64,000 bases of DNA from the NCBI RefSeq assembly GCF_000165425.1, contig NW_001799200.1:1-64000 (forward strand), read 5' to 3'. The notes under the pieces were generated by a model. The model was not told the origin of the DNA, did no database searches, and saw nothing but the letters and a program-made list of their open reading frames with translations. The DNA is from Paramecium tetraurelia (Eukaryota; Ciliophora; Oligohymenophorea; Peniculida; Parameciidae). Both the position numbers and the translations under genes were made by a program. This document shows, piece by piece, positions 25,551 to 37,290 of the stretch (position 1 is its first letter; each line of letters starts with the position of its first letter).

Positions 25551-26750
25551 TCATTATTATACATCTGGCTGCTCACCTTCGGCTTCTTCTTCTTCATAAT
25601 ATTCTTCCTCCTATCCAGCTTAGGATCTAAATATTGATTAATATATTGTACTTCATCCAATTGATCATGGGTTCACTCAATTGTCTATAATGATTATCTA
25701 ATTATTCATTAAATAAGAAATCCTCTTTTGATTCATTCTTCCATTCATCAGTATTTTCAAACCATTTAAGCAAATATTGTTCATCGATATAAGAATAATC
25801 GTAGAATCCTTTTAAGACTGTTGTGAAATATTTATCATCAATGTTTCGTTTCTTCATTAAGTACTGGATATTCAAAATAATATGACAAGAGGCCAATTAA
25901 GGATCAAGATCATTGAAGTATGTTGTTAATAGTTCATAATTTCTTTCAAAGGCCTTAGTAGGATTCTCGTCAAACATACTCTAAAAAATCAAATAGCACA
26001 CTCTGTCTTTGAGATGTCTATCCAAATTGAACTTTTTGATATCTTAGGTTAACATCATGTCAGCAACATCGTTATCTATTTTGTCATTGACAACCAATCT
26101 GTTGTAAGTGTCTCTCAGTTGAACTAAGAAGGCCTCCAATAATTCGGAATCCAATCCTACTTCAGCTGCCAATACCTTCTTCTTTTTTTACTTATCCTCC
26201 TTATTTCCAGTCTATCCCTCGCTGTTGATCATCTAAACCTCTTCTTAGCCACTTTTTATTGATTGATTTCCAGGAGGATTCTTTAAGATATAACTTGCTA
26301 ATCTATGAGCGTTATCTAAATCACTGACATGTCCACAAGAATCGCACTGTCCATAAATAATCTTGCCTCCCTTGATTTTCATATACATCTCTGGATATCT
26401 ACATTTTTAACAAAGAATATATTTCTCGATGAATTTATCCAATTATTTTCTTATTTAATCGTCTTAAAAGGCGCCATTTATAATACAAGTCACATCGTTG
26501 TCATTTTTAAATTTATATGAAGTTTAAGAACCAAATTCGAAACCCAGATATTTCAAAGGATCTAAGTTAAATAAATGTCAAAACATTGATCATGACAATT
26601 TAAAGCCTTCGCTATCTCATGCAAATTCATTATGTTGGTCTTGATACCATTTCCTCTACCTTCGATCTTAAGTTAAGGTTTTGGCATCTTGTATCTATAA
26701 TTTGAGTCTTCGATATACGAAGGAATGTTAACATAGACTGTCTTAATCAT
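25551..26750 (-). CDS. Translation initiation factor eIF5
   Basis: 379 residues after removing a 35-nt intron (before YPLKYLGFEFG) and a 25-nt intron near the C terminus. eIF5 is the GTPase-activating protein for eIF2 in the 43S/48S complex. The N-terminal domain has YRYKMPKPQLKIEGRGNGIK, including the conserved arginine region, and FEFGSQTSYKFKND. A zinc ribbon uses CQKC..CGQCDSCG, then HRLASYILKNPP. The C-terminal W2/HEAT domain (LLKWFENTDEWKNESKEDF) ends in an acidic run (EEEYYEEEEAEGEQ), as in known eIF5. Confidence 0.95.
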
Positions 26751-27450
26751 TAATTAAATTGTTAAGAATTTTTATTTATTTTAAACTCACATTAAATAAT
26801 TAAAATCCCCTTATTATGAAAATCTTTTGTAAGAAATATGTATGCTCCCCAATTACTTAACTACAGAAACCTTTAAATTTCAGCCAATACTTCAATTCAG
26901 TATATGTAGACATGAGTCTATAAATCCTAAAAACGACACCTATCCATTAATCTCATTTATATCACATTCAGTCATATAATCATCATATTGGTGTGTTCAA
27001 TTAATTACAACCTTGAATTTGTGATGTACAGTTATAAAATGATCACTTCCTCTGTTTGTCTCTTTATTTAGATCAAAACATCTAAAGATTCTATTAATCT
27101 TAAAGATGTAAATCACATATAAGAAAGCAGAACATTCTTTTTTTCTTGTTTTAGAAAATTGTGAAATACTGAATCCATTAGAAATAAAACCAACCGTATT
27201 AGAAACTTAAATTGATATTAATTTTGGTGAGTGATAATAAACATTTAAAAGATAGCCAATCAATTTACAAACTATATATTTGAAGTGGAATCTATTAAAC
27301 AAAGCAAAGGTAATATTTAATTCTAATATTTTCAAAGAATTTATCTATTATAATCTTTCTACCCTCAATCTAAGGTGCTCATAAAAAAGTAAAATAATTA
27401 TTTATTTGGTTTAATTAATAAAATATAAGAACATATATAAATAAGATTAA
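26751..27450. other. Intergenic region with a possible coding relic
   Basis: 700 bp between two minus-strand genes. On the plus strand at about 27.03-27.23 kb one frame reads coding-like (KKAEHSFFLVLENCEI..ETQIDINFGE) before a TGA, but upstream it is closed and has no start. It may be an exon relic or chance. Nothing else supported. Confidence 0.3.
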
Positions 27451-28998
27451 TCAAAATAAGTTGCAAATAGAAATTAGTGATCTGAACTCAAAACCTTTAT
27501 AATTTACTTTGTCTCTAAATTAATCATTAAAAAACCTTATAGTAGAAGTTAGACGTTCTTTCATTCTTAAATGAGAGCGTAGGAATTTGGGATATTTAAT
27601 GGTTTCTTATTTTATGCATTCCTCTGTTTTATAAGCACCAATTATACAATTAGACAATTTTGTAGATGCAATAATCAAGGCAGAAACAGAGTCTGATTGA
27701 AAAAGGCTATCTTTTTTGAGAAATGAAAAATAGTACTCTCTTTTATTTTGGTACACATTCTGCTTAACTAGGTTGATGAGTATATTCAATTATTTGAGTA
27801 CTAAATGAATGATTGTTTATGATATTAGTATGATTGCAATTGGCATTAAAGCTATGATTATCATCATGTTTTAGACTGCTTTTTATTGCAGCTCCTTTTA
27901 TAAATTAAAGTGTTCTTCGCTCTATTATTAAACAGTATTGGTTTCAATGAGGACAATTAAAATTAGTGGAGAATCGGCTAATTAGGTTGATTTTATAATT
28001 AAATTATCCTTCACCTTTGTATTATATCTGCATAGGATTTCAGTACTTTACTAATTTTTGCAATTATTTTGAAAGGGTAATCCATTATGGTTGTTCATTA
28101 TTTATATAAAATCATTTGTATTGAACCCAGTGATGTCAGAGTCATTGAAGTAGTAAACCGATAAATTCACCTAATTATAAAGCAGTGAATAAAATATTTT
28201 GCCTTAATCATCAATCACATAAAGTGTAGTATTTTCGTTAGAATTCGAAGCCACCGATGCATATCCAAAATCTATGTCTTTGGCAACCATCCCTACAATT
28301 TTATCCTTATAATCAACTAAGGAGATCATCATAGGTATTCTAATCTTGCCTGATACTACTTGATATGGGCTTGCAAAATAAAAATTATCTGAGCTAGAAT
28401 CATTTGATATTTTTTATTTAAATTCAATGTAGTAAGGTCTTTTATTAGGTAAGAAGCTTGTTGGAAATGGTATTCCTGTGGTGATGCAGTAGAATAGTGA
28501 TTCGTTATCAAGAAAATAATAGAGAGGAGCAGAATTTGTGTGATCTAAAGCAATTCGAAATGAAGTTAGTATAAATGTTAGCGCAGTTATGCTCTCCGCT
28601 TCCTATGCCAACTAGTTGTTCATGGGAACTCCAAATATTCCACATGTTGTGGAAAATTTAAAACAGAAAGAATCAACTTCCGTTTTATTGTTTAAGCACA
28701 TATGAGGATTTTCAAAGTATTAGTCTTCTTAAGAATTGTGTTCTAAATAGTCAAAGTATTTATATATTCTTCTTGTCGAGTAAATCTATCTTTAAGTGAA
28801 TTAAAACATTCTTTCCATGCTTTGTTTATAAATCCAGATGTTGTCTAGCTATTATGAAGTTTGCTTTATAAATATTTCATTTGATATTGATTTTAGATTA
28901 TCTTAAATGTAGTTTTGAGTTTGCGAGATCGTCACTATCATAATTGTAAAAATTATAGTCCATATTATAAACGATACCATTAAAATTTGGTTCTTCAT
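27451..28998 (-). CDS. Two-pass membrane receptor with extracytoplasmic Cache domain
   Basis: 515 residues, intronless (1548 nt). TM1 lies at the N terminus (MVSFIIWTIIFTIMIVTI). About 370 extracytoplasmic residues contain a dCache-like core: NKRPYYIEFK, FYFASPYQVVSGKIRIPMM, VGMVAKDIDF, LYVIDDQGKIFYS. TM2 follows (MMIIIALMPIAIILI). A cytoplasmic tail of about 130 residues has no kinase, cyclase or HAMP motif that I can see. Cache domains bind small ligands in bacterial chemoreceptors and some eukaryotic receptors, so a sensory role is plausible, with an unknown output partner. Confidence 0.8.
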
Positions 28999-29535
28999 GG
29001 TCCAGTTTCTGTTTATATAACAAAAATTGAGAGTTTTCAATTTAGTTAAAATCATGAATTAATAAATAATATATGCTTAATTTATGTTGAATTCATAAAT
29101 TAGTATCTATATAAACTGTAATATATTAATATTAAAATAAGCAGCCAATTTGACATAAGTTGTGATTAATTAATAAATATATTTGTGAAATATTAAAATA
29201 AAACAGATTAATCTTGATTTAAATTAATGTTTAAATCTTTTGTAAGAGCGTGGTAAGTATTTTAGATTTTGATCTATAGAAATACTTTGAGAATCCGATT
29301 AATTGATTGTATAACTGTACAAAATTTAAAAACTATTTAATTAAGAGGAAACATCTTTTTTTGTTCTTCCTTAGGAATAGAGTATTTATTTGGTAACTAT
29401 TTTTGAAATTGAAATTAGCCTGTAAATAATGAGTTAAGGTTTGAAAGTGATAAACAAATTTTAGAACTTTTCATTAAATAAATGATTACCTTAATTTATG
29501 AGCTTTAATTAATATATATATATATATAATACAAT
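28999..29535. other. Intergenic spacer with a TA microsatellite
   Basis: 537 bp of A+T-rich sequence upstream of the Cache gene. A short (TA)n run occurs at about 29512-29527. No coding frame supported. Confidence 0.4.
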
Positions 29536-30339
29536 TCATTTTCCATCAGTAGTAGTTTCATCAATTTGTTGATCCTTTTAGGCTATTAATATATAGATTA
29601 AGATAATACAATTGAGGTAGTATGAGATAGAGCAACCACTTTCTTGTATAAAGGACTCAGCTTTTGAATAATCTTTATTGCAATTATTGAGTATTATGAC
29701 CACATCTTCATCATTTGCTTATGGAAAATTAAGTTTTAGCTTTTCATAGAGTTTCAAAACTATAATCAATTATAAATGTTACTTACATTAATCTTCATTT
29801 CTCTCATAAACTCTGATTAATCGGACTTTGACACTGGATTGTTAGAATACTTGCTGCTACCTGTCTTTACTTATTTGAACTTGTTTGAGGCATGGTATAG
29901 GTCTTTTTGCAGGGCATTGCTTAATTTTATTCTTTCTTTTTTTCTATTGCTTGGACAGATGCTTTTTTGGCTTTTATATAATTTATTTTGGTAGAGGAGG
30001 AGGGGGAGAACTTTCACAATCGAAAAGTTTGCCTGATGCCTCGAGCTAATCTAGGTCCAGCATTTTGGTTATTTGTTTTAAAGTTTAAACACTTTGAACT
30101 AGTTGTGGAGGAATAGGCTTGGGGATTTCCTATTTGGGTGTACTTTCTTCATCATCAGAAATAGTGATATAATTTAGTTGCTAAGCAGGTTATTGTGCTT
30201 GATGGAATGTATGTTGTCTAAATTGTGGGAGTTGGTTTTGATATGGAAGGTAAAACTAATTGTATATTGCTTAGTAATCCATTTGCATATATGGATACTG
30301 GGAATAGGGAGTTTAAAGGTAATGGGGATATGAATACAT
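29536..30339 (-). CDS. Pro/Gln-rich protein with a possible UBA/CUE-like C-terminal helix bundle
   Basis: 249 residues after two 27-nt introns (804-54=750 nt). The N terminus is Tyr/Gln/Pro-rich (MYSYPHYLQTPYSQYPYMQM), then acidic (ITISDDEESTPKQEIPKP), then a coiled segment, SSPPPPLPK, and a very basic stretch (KKHLSKQQKKRKNKIK) that could be a nuclear localisation signal. The C-terminal ~45 residues (LKLNFPQANDEDVVIILNNC..SKAESFIQ) have the length and hydrophobic spacing of a CUE/UBA fold, with a FP motif. That would suggest ubiquitin binding, but this is a weak call. Confidence 0.65.
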
Positions 30340-30452
30340 CAGAAATTCTAAAGTGATTTTGGTTTATTAATTTATTTTAATCTGAAAGAAATGCAGGTTA
30401 TTTGTTTAAAAATCTTATTTTAAAAAATAAAATCAAATTGATTAAGTTAATA

Positions 30453-31046
30453 TCAATCACCAATAAGTTTCATAGTTTCCACGAACTATGAGTCATTCAA
30501 GATTTCAGAACTTAAGTCTAAGATACTGAGATCCTAGTTTCTAGATTTGTTGAAAATCAAGATGTCCCTTTATTGTTGCATCATTTAAATTACATAAGAT
30601 CTTATTTATAGAATTATTCCTTACTATTTGAGCAAAACAACTAAACGAACAGTAAGTGACAAATAACGCATAGAAATTAGTGAAATTCCAAAAAGTTCAT
30701 CATAATGTACTTCTTATTGCATTCTTATACAAGCTATGATTGATAAAAAACACATAAATCGAAAATATTCCAAGCTGCTGTGAAGAATTCCTTTTATTAG
30801 TGTTAAAATATAAAATATAAATTATAATACTGCTCCTACTTTTATAACTTTCAAAACAATATCAGCACAAATTGACAAAGTCAATAACCCTTCTAAAATA
30901 AACACAACTGGGTTCTCGAGACTCTTGATATATGAAATAAGCTTTTTCTTTGTTTCATCCAGAATTACCTAATATGAATTAAATTGATTCAAGTTCTTAC
31001 ATACACCAGGAGCATTGTTGATAGAAGACAATACAATAAGTATCAT
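30453..31046 (-). CDS. Four-helix voltage-sensor-like membrane protein, 5' end uncertain or frameshifted
   Basis: From Met at 31046 the frame gives 185 residues once a 36-nt intron is removed (594-36=558 nt). Helices: MILIVLSSINN (S1-like), FILEGLLTLSICADIVLKVI (S2-like, with Glu and Asp), a hydrophobic S3-like segment (FIFYILTLIKGILHS), then MRYLSLTVRLVVLLK with spaced Arg, as in S4. This is the pattern of ion-channel voltage sensors without a pore. The frame is open without Met to 31137. A likely true start (ATG at 31161, MKQDHLKLKSKSSKK) is one base out of frame, so the gene may be frameshifted. The tail is Gln-rich. Confidence 0.5.
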
Positions 31047-31161
31047 ATGTAACTTTATATACTTGTAATTAAGTATTTTGAATTCATCCTTATTATTCGT
31101 AAAATAAATTAATATATTTTTTTGAAGATTTTGATTTCAGTTTCAAGTGATCCTGTTTCAT

Positions 31162-31790
31162 GTTTACATGGATGTTTGATTGAAATAATCAATTTTAAAC
31201 TTTATCATTTTTTCAAAACAAAGTAATAGCCAATTAATCTTCAATAATACTGTTCCTTTACTATTAAAAAAACCATTAATTAATTATAGAAAAATATACA
31301 TACAATTTAAGACTTTCAATGTTATTATTTATTATTACTATAATTTTCATAAATATTTTTTTGTAAAATTTCAGAATATTTAGTTCTTAATATCTCTTTT
31401 TGATTCATTAGCCATCAATTGTAAACATCAATATCGCTGGTTAAGGAGTTATGCAATGAACTTTAAATGAAACAAACAAGCCTTAAATAAGCACATAAAG
31501 TTATCTATTAAAAAGTAAGTCTAAATTCAAAAAATATTGCCTAATGATTAAGTATAAGGTGATTTATAAATTAATTGTGTTTAAATTAAAATTAACTAAA
31601 ATTTTTGATTACATATTCAGAGAAAGTAAAAGAAAAGGGTTTGGTTCATTTTTAAATATGTATCAATAAAATCCAAAACTTAGATTTCTAATATCTCTAA
31701 TTATGATGTAGCTAAATATAAGATATTTGATCTTATTGAACTAATATAGAAAATAAACATAAAGTTAACCGTAATTTCTATAAAAGATTT
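31162..31790. other. A+T-rich region with no supported gene
   Basis: No frame has convincing codon content and there is no RNA gene. It is the beginning of the gene-poor, relic-rich part of the window. Confidence 0.4.
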
Positions 31791-32492
31791 AAATAGAATC
31801 TCTCCCTCTTTAAAACATAATATTAATAATTTTTGAATTCAGATTATCCAAAATTTAAAAGATAAAATAAATAATAAAACACTTAACCGATTTTCATTAA
31901 GGGTTTAATTAAAGAGGGGTCTATAATGTGACCAAATATTCGATAAACACTGTGAATGAAAGAAAACCTTAGGAAATTTGGAGCCAAGTGTGCAATCAAA
32001 TATTCTTAGAGTAAAATCATCCTAATCATGCCCATTTTTTGATTTAGAGTGTTGGATAATTGAGAAATGAACCATGGCCTGGCATTTAAGTTAAGTTTAG
32101 GTAGAGAAAATATTCCGTAATAGTAAAATAAAATAGAGATAAAAATCAATACAGTATCAATTACTTTAGAAGAATAAATATTTCATAATACATAAGAGGA
32201 TGCTTGAATTACGATTGAAAATTATGTCTATGATGTTATAGTCTTGAATTATCATGGTCTAATCATGTTATTTTTAGAAAAACGGGGATGATGAATCTGC
32301 AATTCCTAAAAGGCTTAGGAAATCATGAGCGAGATATTAAAAGGTGGGATAATAGAAAATCTATTAATATAAAGACAGGTATGAGCCAAGGACTATATTA
32401 TAAATCTCATTTAATAAACTAAATTCACAAAGTTAGAATTGACTTATAGTCCAATGATGATGCTGGCCATAAAATTAGCAGTAGATGTATGA
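31791..32492 (+). pseudogene. Probable gene relic, unknown family
   Basis: Two coding-like segments lie on the same strand in different frames: one reading ..KYSINTVNERKPQEIWSQV.. and ..FLEQNHPNHAHFLIQSVGQ.. to a TGA at about 32211, and another reading ..NLQFLKGLGNHERDIKRWD.. and ..YKSHLINQIHKVRIDL to a TGA at 32488-32490. I could not join them with a 20-35 nt GT-AG intron, and no good start exists upstream. This fits a decayed gene, though a multi-intron gene is not excluded. Confidence 0.35.
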
Positions 32493-32801
32493 TCTGAAGT
32501 GTGATGGTGTTGAGTAAAGATGGAAATAAATTGTTGTATATAATTTTAAACTAAAATCACGCTAGCCATTAAAGTTATCACTTACTACTTTAATAATCAT
32601 TTTTGGATGCCGAGCATAGCAAGGTAATCGCTATTTACTTTAATAAATTTCTATAAATTGCATCAAGAGTAGAAAGTACTGTTTTAATGTTCAAAATCTC
32701 AACTTTAAACTTTAGTAAGGAGAAAACCTTGATCATAATTTTTCAAATACATCACAAAAAATTTTTACAAGTTCCAAAATCAATATGATAATATAAAATT
32801 C

Positions 32802-32975
32802 TCACCTTTCGAACAAATATTTTTATCTCCAATTTAAAATATTTGTTAGTACCTTTCTCTACTTTTGAAATATATTTTTGCTACCAAAATTGCCCTCAAT
32901 TATTCCATCTAACTTCAGATTGATTTTAATTTCTACAAAACTAATCACCTTCTAAAAGTCATCAAGAAACTTTTA
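32802..32975 (-). pseudogene. In-frame coding-like extension past the TPR gene stop
   Basis: Directly after the TGA at 32976 the same frame continues open for 57 codons (QKFLDDFQKVISFVEIKINL, then KLDGIIEGNFG) and looks coding. Either the TGA is a recent nonsense mutation, an intron of 48 nt removes it, or this is the fossil of another gene (MEKEITEINF would be its start). Downstream to 32.5 kb the sequence degenerates. Confidence 0.3.
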
Positions 32976-35900
32976 TCAAAAGTTAATTTCAGTAATTTCC
33001 TTTTCCATTTAATCTACTCTTTCTAACTTCATCCAATAAAAGTTGTTTTAAATATAAAAAATATTATATATATCTTATAAAAAATTTTTATCTATGAAAT
33101 ATTAGATATAGAACTGAATTGAAAGATATAGATAAATGATTTTAATTTTTTTTAATTAGTAAAAAATAATCATTATGGCAATGGAGTTAATGTATTATTT
33201 CTTTAATTCTATTAATTCTAATTTTAATTAAGCGATGTAGCCTAAGGTTATGCTATACAAATAGAAAATTAAGGGCATACTTGGATTTGATTGATATTTA
33301 TTATAAACTGCATTAGCTTCATTAAATCTATTCTAATTTATTACAGTTATTGCTATGTGAAAATAAACCAAAATAATATACATTGGGAATAATAATAATC
33401 TGGATTATCTGGGTTTTGTTAAATAGCTAATTTATAGCATTCCAATGCTTCTTCAAATCTTGACATTTCTCTTAAAGTTCTTGCTATTTGTAGATGGAGA
33501 AAAATACTACCTTTACAATATAAATAGTCAGAATTTAATGGATTCAAATTAAGTGCTAAATTAAAGCATGACAATGATTCTTATAATTTTTTCATTTTAA
33601 ATAAGACATTTCCTATAATATAATCTGCTGAAATTTATACCTTTGAAATTATAATAATCTGGGTTTGCAGGGTTGATATAAATGGCTTTATCATAATTAT
33701 TTAATGCCATCTCTAATCTATTCATATTCGTTAGAGTTATCGCTATTTAGTAATTAAAAAAATTTTTACCTTTGCAAAAATAATTATATGAACTTTCTGG
33801 ATTTTTCTAAATTGCATAATCATAATTTTCTAATGCCTCTTCAAATCTATTCATATTCGTTAAAGTAATCGCTATTTAGTTAGTAAAATAAATTTACCTT
33901 TCTAACAATAATTATATGAACTTTCTGGATTTCTCTAAATTGCATAATCATAATTTTCTAATGCCTCTTCAAATCTATTCAATTTCCTTAATGTTATTGC
34001 TATCCAGTTAGTAAAATACATTTACCTTTCTAACAATAATTATATGAACTTTCTGGATTTCTCTAAATTTGCATAACCTAATTTTTCTAATGCCTCTTCA
34101 AATCTATTCAATTTCCTTAATGTTATTGCTATCCAGTAAGTAAAATACATTTACCTTTCTAATAATAAATATATGAATTTTCAGGATTTTTCTATATTGC
34201 ATAATCATAATTTTATAATGCCTCTTCAAATCTATTCATATTCGTTAATGCTGTTGCTATTGAGTTAGTTAAATATATTTTTACCTTTGCAAAAATTGTT
34301 TAATGAATTTTCTGGATTTCTATGAATAGCTTTTTCATAACTTTCTAATGCCTCTTCAAATCTCTTCATTTTCATTAATACATTTCCTGTTAAGAAATAC
34401 ATAATTAATATATACCTTTACAGTTATAATTCATTGAATTTTTTCTGTCTCTCAAAATTGCTAAATCACAATATTATAATGCCTCTTAAAATCTATTCAT
34501 TTTCGTTAAAGTTATTGCTATTTAGATAGTAATATACATTTTTACCTTTGCAAAAATAATTATATGAATTTTCAGGATTTTTCTAAATTGCTAAATCGAA
34601 ATTGTTTAGTGCCTCTTCAAATCTATTCATTTTCGTTAATGTTATTGCTATTAAAAAATATAGAATTAATTATACCTTTGCTATGATAATAATCTGAATT
34701 TTAGGGGTCTCTCTAAATTGCTAAATCAAAATGTTCTAATGCTTCTTAAAATCTATTCATTTTCCTTAAAGTTATTGCTATTTATCAACCAACTTATATT
34801 TATACCTTTGCAATAAAAATAATCTGAATTTTCAAAATTTCTCTAAATCGCTAAATCATAATCCCTTAGTGCCTCTTCAAATCTATACATTTTTGTTAAT
34901 GCATTTCCTGTTAACAAATGTAAAATTAATTTATACCTTTGCAATTATAATATTCTGATTTTTCGGGTTCTTTCGAAATTGCTATCATACAATTTTCTAA
35001 TGCCTCTTAAAATCTATTCAATTTTATTAAAATTGTTGCTATTTAATGAGTATAAGGCATTTTTACCTTTGTTATAATAATTATATGAATTATTAGGGGT
35101 TTTCTTAATTTCTGAATTATAATATTTTAATGCCTCTTCATAATCTTTCATAGAATGTACTGAATCTGCTAAAAGGATTAATATTAATTTATACCCTGGT
35201 TAAAATATTCACTTTAATCCAATGAGTAGCTCTATGTATTTAAATTATTAAAATTTGTTGAAAGAATTCCTAGAAAGTCTTAGTTATGTTCTTATTCTTA
35301 CTATTAAATTATATTAGTGAAAAACAATTCAAAATCTTACAAATCAACTAGCCCTTGTTAAAAGTCTTATTAATCATTAATCTATTCTACTTCATACATA
35401 GATTGAATCCTTGCCTATTCTTAATTTATATCTATCTCTTAGTTCTGAATTAAATAATGAAGAAATTAAATTGTTTGTTCAAATAACTAGAACTCAGTCG
35501 AATTTTTAAATTTACCCATTGCTGGCTTCATTTAATTCTGACGATGAGTTTTGATTATTTTTATTTTTTCAATTATGATTTTTGGATCAATAAGCGGAGG
35601 TTATTTTTAGATTAGAGAGTCTAATTCTTTCAAAAAGCTGTATTCAATTATTGAATTATTTAAATCACTTATCCAATCCTTTGAAAAATTTGCTAATAAC
35701 TCAATCCTTTAAAAAATTTTGGTTTTTAAAGCATCAATGCTTAAATAAATTTTTTCAATTTCTTTAATGTGAGGTTAGATAATTTGATAGTAAAATTAGA
35801 TTTTTTCTCTTTGTTATCTATCAAATTTCTATTTTAGTTACTCATAATCCACAATCTTTGCATTATTGGGATTCCTTTTGCTACAAGACCTACATAAAAG

Positions 35901-36014
35901 CCTTTTGTCACTTTATAATTGACGGTCAAGAATTATAAACGCAATTTTTTGCTAATGCTTTTTACATACCAAATCGCTGTCTTTTTCTATTAATTTTGGT
36001 TCTAAAAATTACAT
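32976..36014 (-). CDS. Zinc-finger/coiled-coil/TPR-array protein, one repeat frameshifted
   Basis: Start at 36014 (MQFLEPKLIEKDSDLVCKKH). A C-x2-H..C-x2-C cluster (VCKKHQ..LLCRSCSKR) resembles the B-box-like finger of many Paramecium TPR/WD proteins. A coiled coil follows (about residues 60-260), then about 14 TPR units (core MNRFEEALENYDYAIQKNPE). Each repeat is split by its own 26-29 nt intron at the same phase, 15 in all. Removing them leaves 2626 nt, one more than a multiple of three. The surplus base is an extra T at about 34068-34070 in the repeat between introns 9 and 10, causing early termination. It is therefore a recent pseudogene allele or an assembly error. The last stop in frame is 32976-32978. 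Confidence 0.75.
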
Positions 36015-36097
36015 TAAATTAAATAATTATATAATTAACTATTTCTCACTTTAAAGTTATTTGTTTAGAAACATTTTACTCAATTACTTCTTTCAAT

Positions 36098-37290
36098 ATG
36101 AGTAAAATATTTAATGAAGAGTATGCTGCTTGGGCCTTTGTTAATATATTAGAAATTTGCAATTTTACTCAATAATTTTGTACAGAGGATGTATTAAAAT
36201 TGAATAATCTCAGCAAAGAAATCAAAACGATTAGGTTGCTTTATAATCTAATTTAAAGTTCTAAATTACTAATTTTTAAAATACCAATTATAAACATCAT
36301 CATTGCAACTGAAGATAGATTGGTGATTTTGGAATTTTACTATTTCTAAAATTTTTCACAATCGGTATTGATATTTTTCTAATTGGATCTTTGATTTTTT
36401 TATTGATATTTTGTTTCTAATAATTATTCCAAATTTTCAATCCTTTTATTTTCTATAGATACCAATAAACATATTTAAAAATATGATGAATTTTTACTAG
36501 CTTTAATAATTTTCAGACTGACTATCATAATATAAACAATGCTTTTTATAAAATTTAATCAGATCTCCTATTTAAGAAATCATTAAATAAAACAAATATG
36601 TGTAAACTTCTACCTAATATAAATAATTTATTATTATCCGTGTTTGACTTAAATAATACAAATAATTCTTATCTCTAAGACTGTAATTCAGGTTAAGAAT
36701 AAGAATTTTGGAGTTATGCCTAATTTTCAGACAAGAAATGGCAAATATTTTAGTTTAACATTTATATTTAGTTAATGTGCTATTTAAAAGTTTTATTGTT
36801 GTATTTATTTTAATTTTTCAAAATTTTGGAGCCCCTTAAATTAGAGTAAGGGGTAGAAACTTTTTAAAAGCTATATGATTGATTAATTGAGCATCTCCAC
36901 ATTTATGACCAAGAAAATATAAAGTCAAAAAAACTAGACAAGACATTATTTTCACTGAAAGAATGGATAAGCTTGATTTCTCCAAAAGATAATTTATCAT
37001 TTACGATCGCCAAACTTATCATTTTTTGGTTGGTTAGGTGATAAATTTTTTGGACATTTTATTGTTTCACAACTCACTTAAACTTTAATATTCTTTTGTT
37101 AGTTTAAAAAGAAGGTTCTAATTTAAATTATTCATAATCTTTATTACTATAATTTTAAAGTAGTTCCTTTAGGATGATTCGGTTGATTTTAAAAATAATG
37201 CAGATGAATTTTATCTAAATAAATTTCTCCCTTAAAATAATTTTAAATCAATTTATGCTTTAACTTATTCTTACTAAAGAAATACCTTAT
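36098..37290 (+). pseudogene. Decayed protein-coding gene, unknown family
   Basis: The start is divergent from the TPR gene (84-bp gap), with a convincing N terminus (MSKIFNEEYAAWAFVNILEI). The frame then meets a TGA at about 36.4 kb. Further coding-like pieces follow on the same strand: NFQTDYHNINNAFYKIQSDL, NNTNNSYLQDCNSGQEQEFW, LIEHLHIYDQENIKSKKLDK with FSLKEWISLISPKD, and DDSVDFKNNADEFYLNKFLP. They are separated by in-frame TGAs (about 36.50, 36.89, 37.04 and 37.28 kb) and at least one frameshift that I could not explain with short introns. A degraded gene copy is the simplest reading. Confidence 0.5.

Noticed and set aside
33170-35220. CRISPR-like regular repeats at about 130-bp spacing
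   Set aside because: The repeats are TPR coding units with introns, not short palindromic repeats with unique spacers, and the organism is a eukaryote.
36098-37290. Mitochondrial insertion (TGA=Trp) as the cause of the TGAs
   Set aside because: The same segments use TAA and TAG as sense codons, which fits the ciliate nuclear code and not a mitochondrial one.
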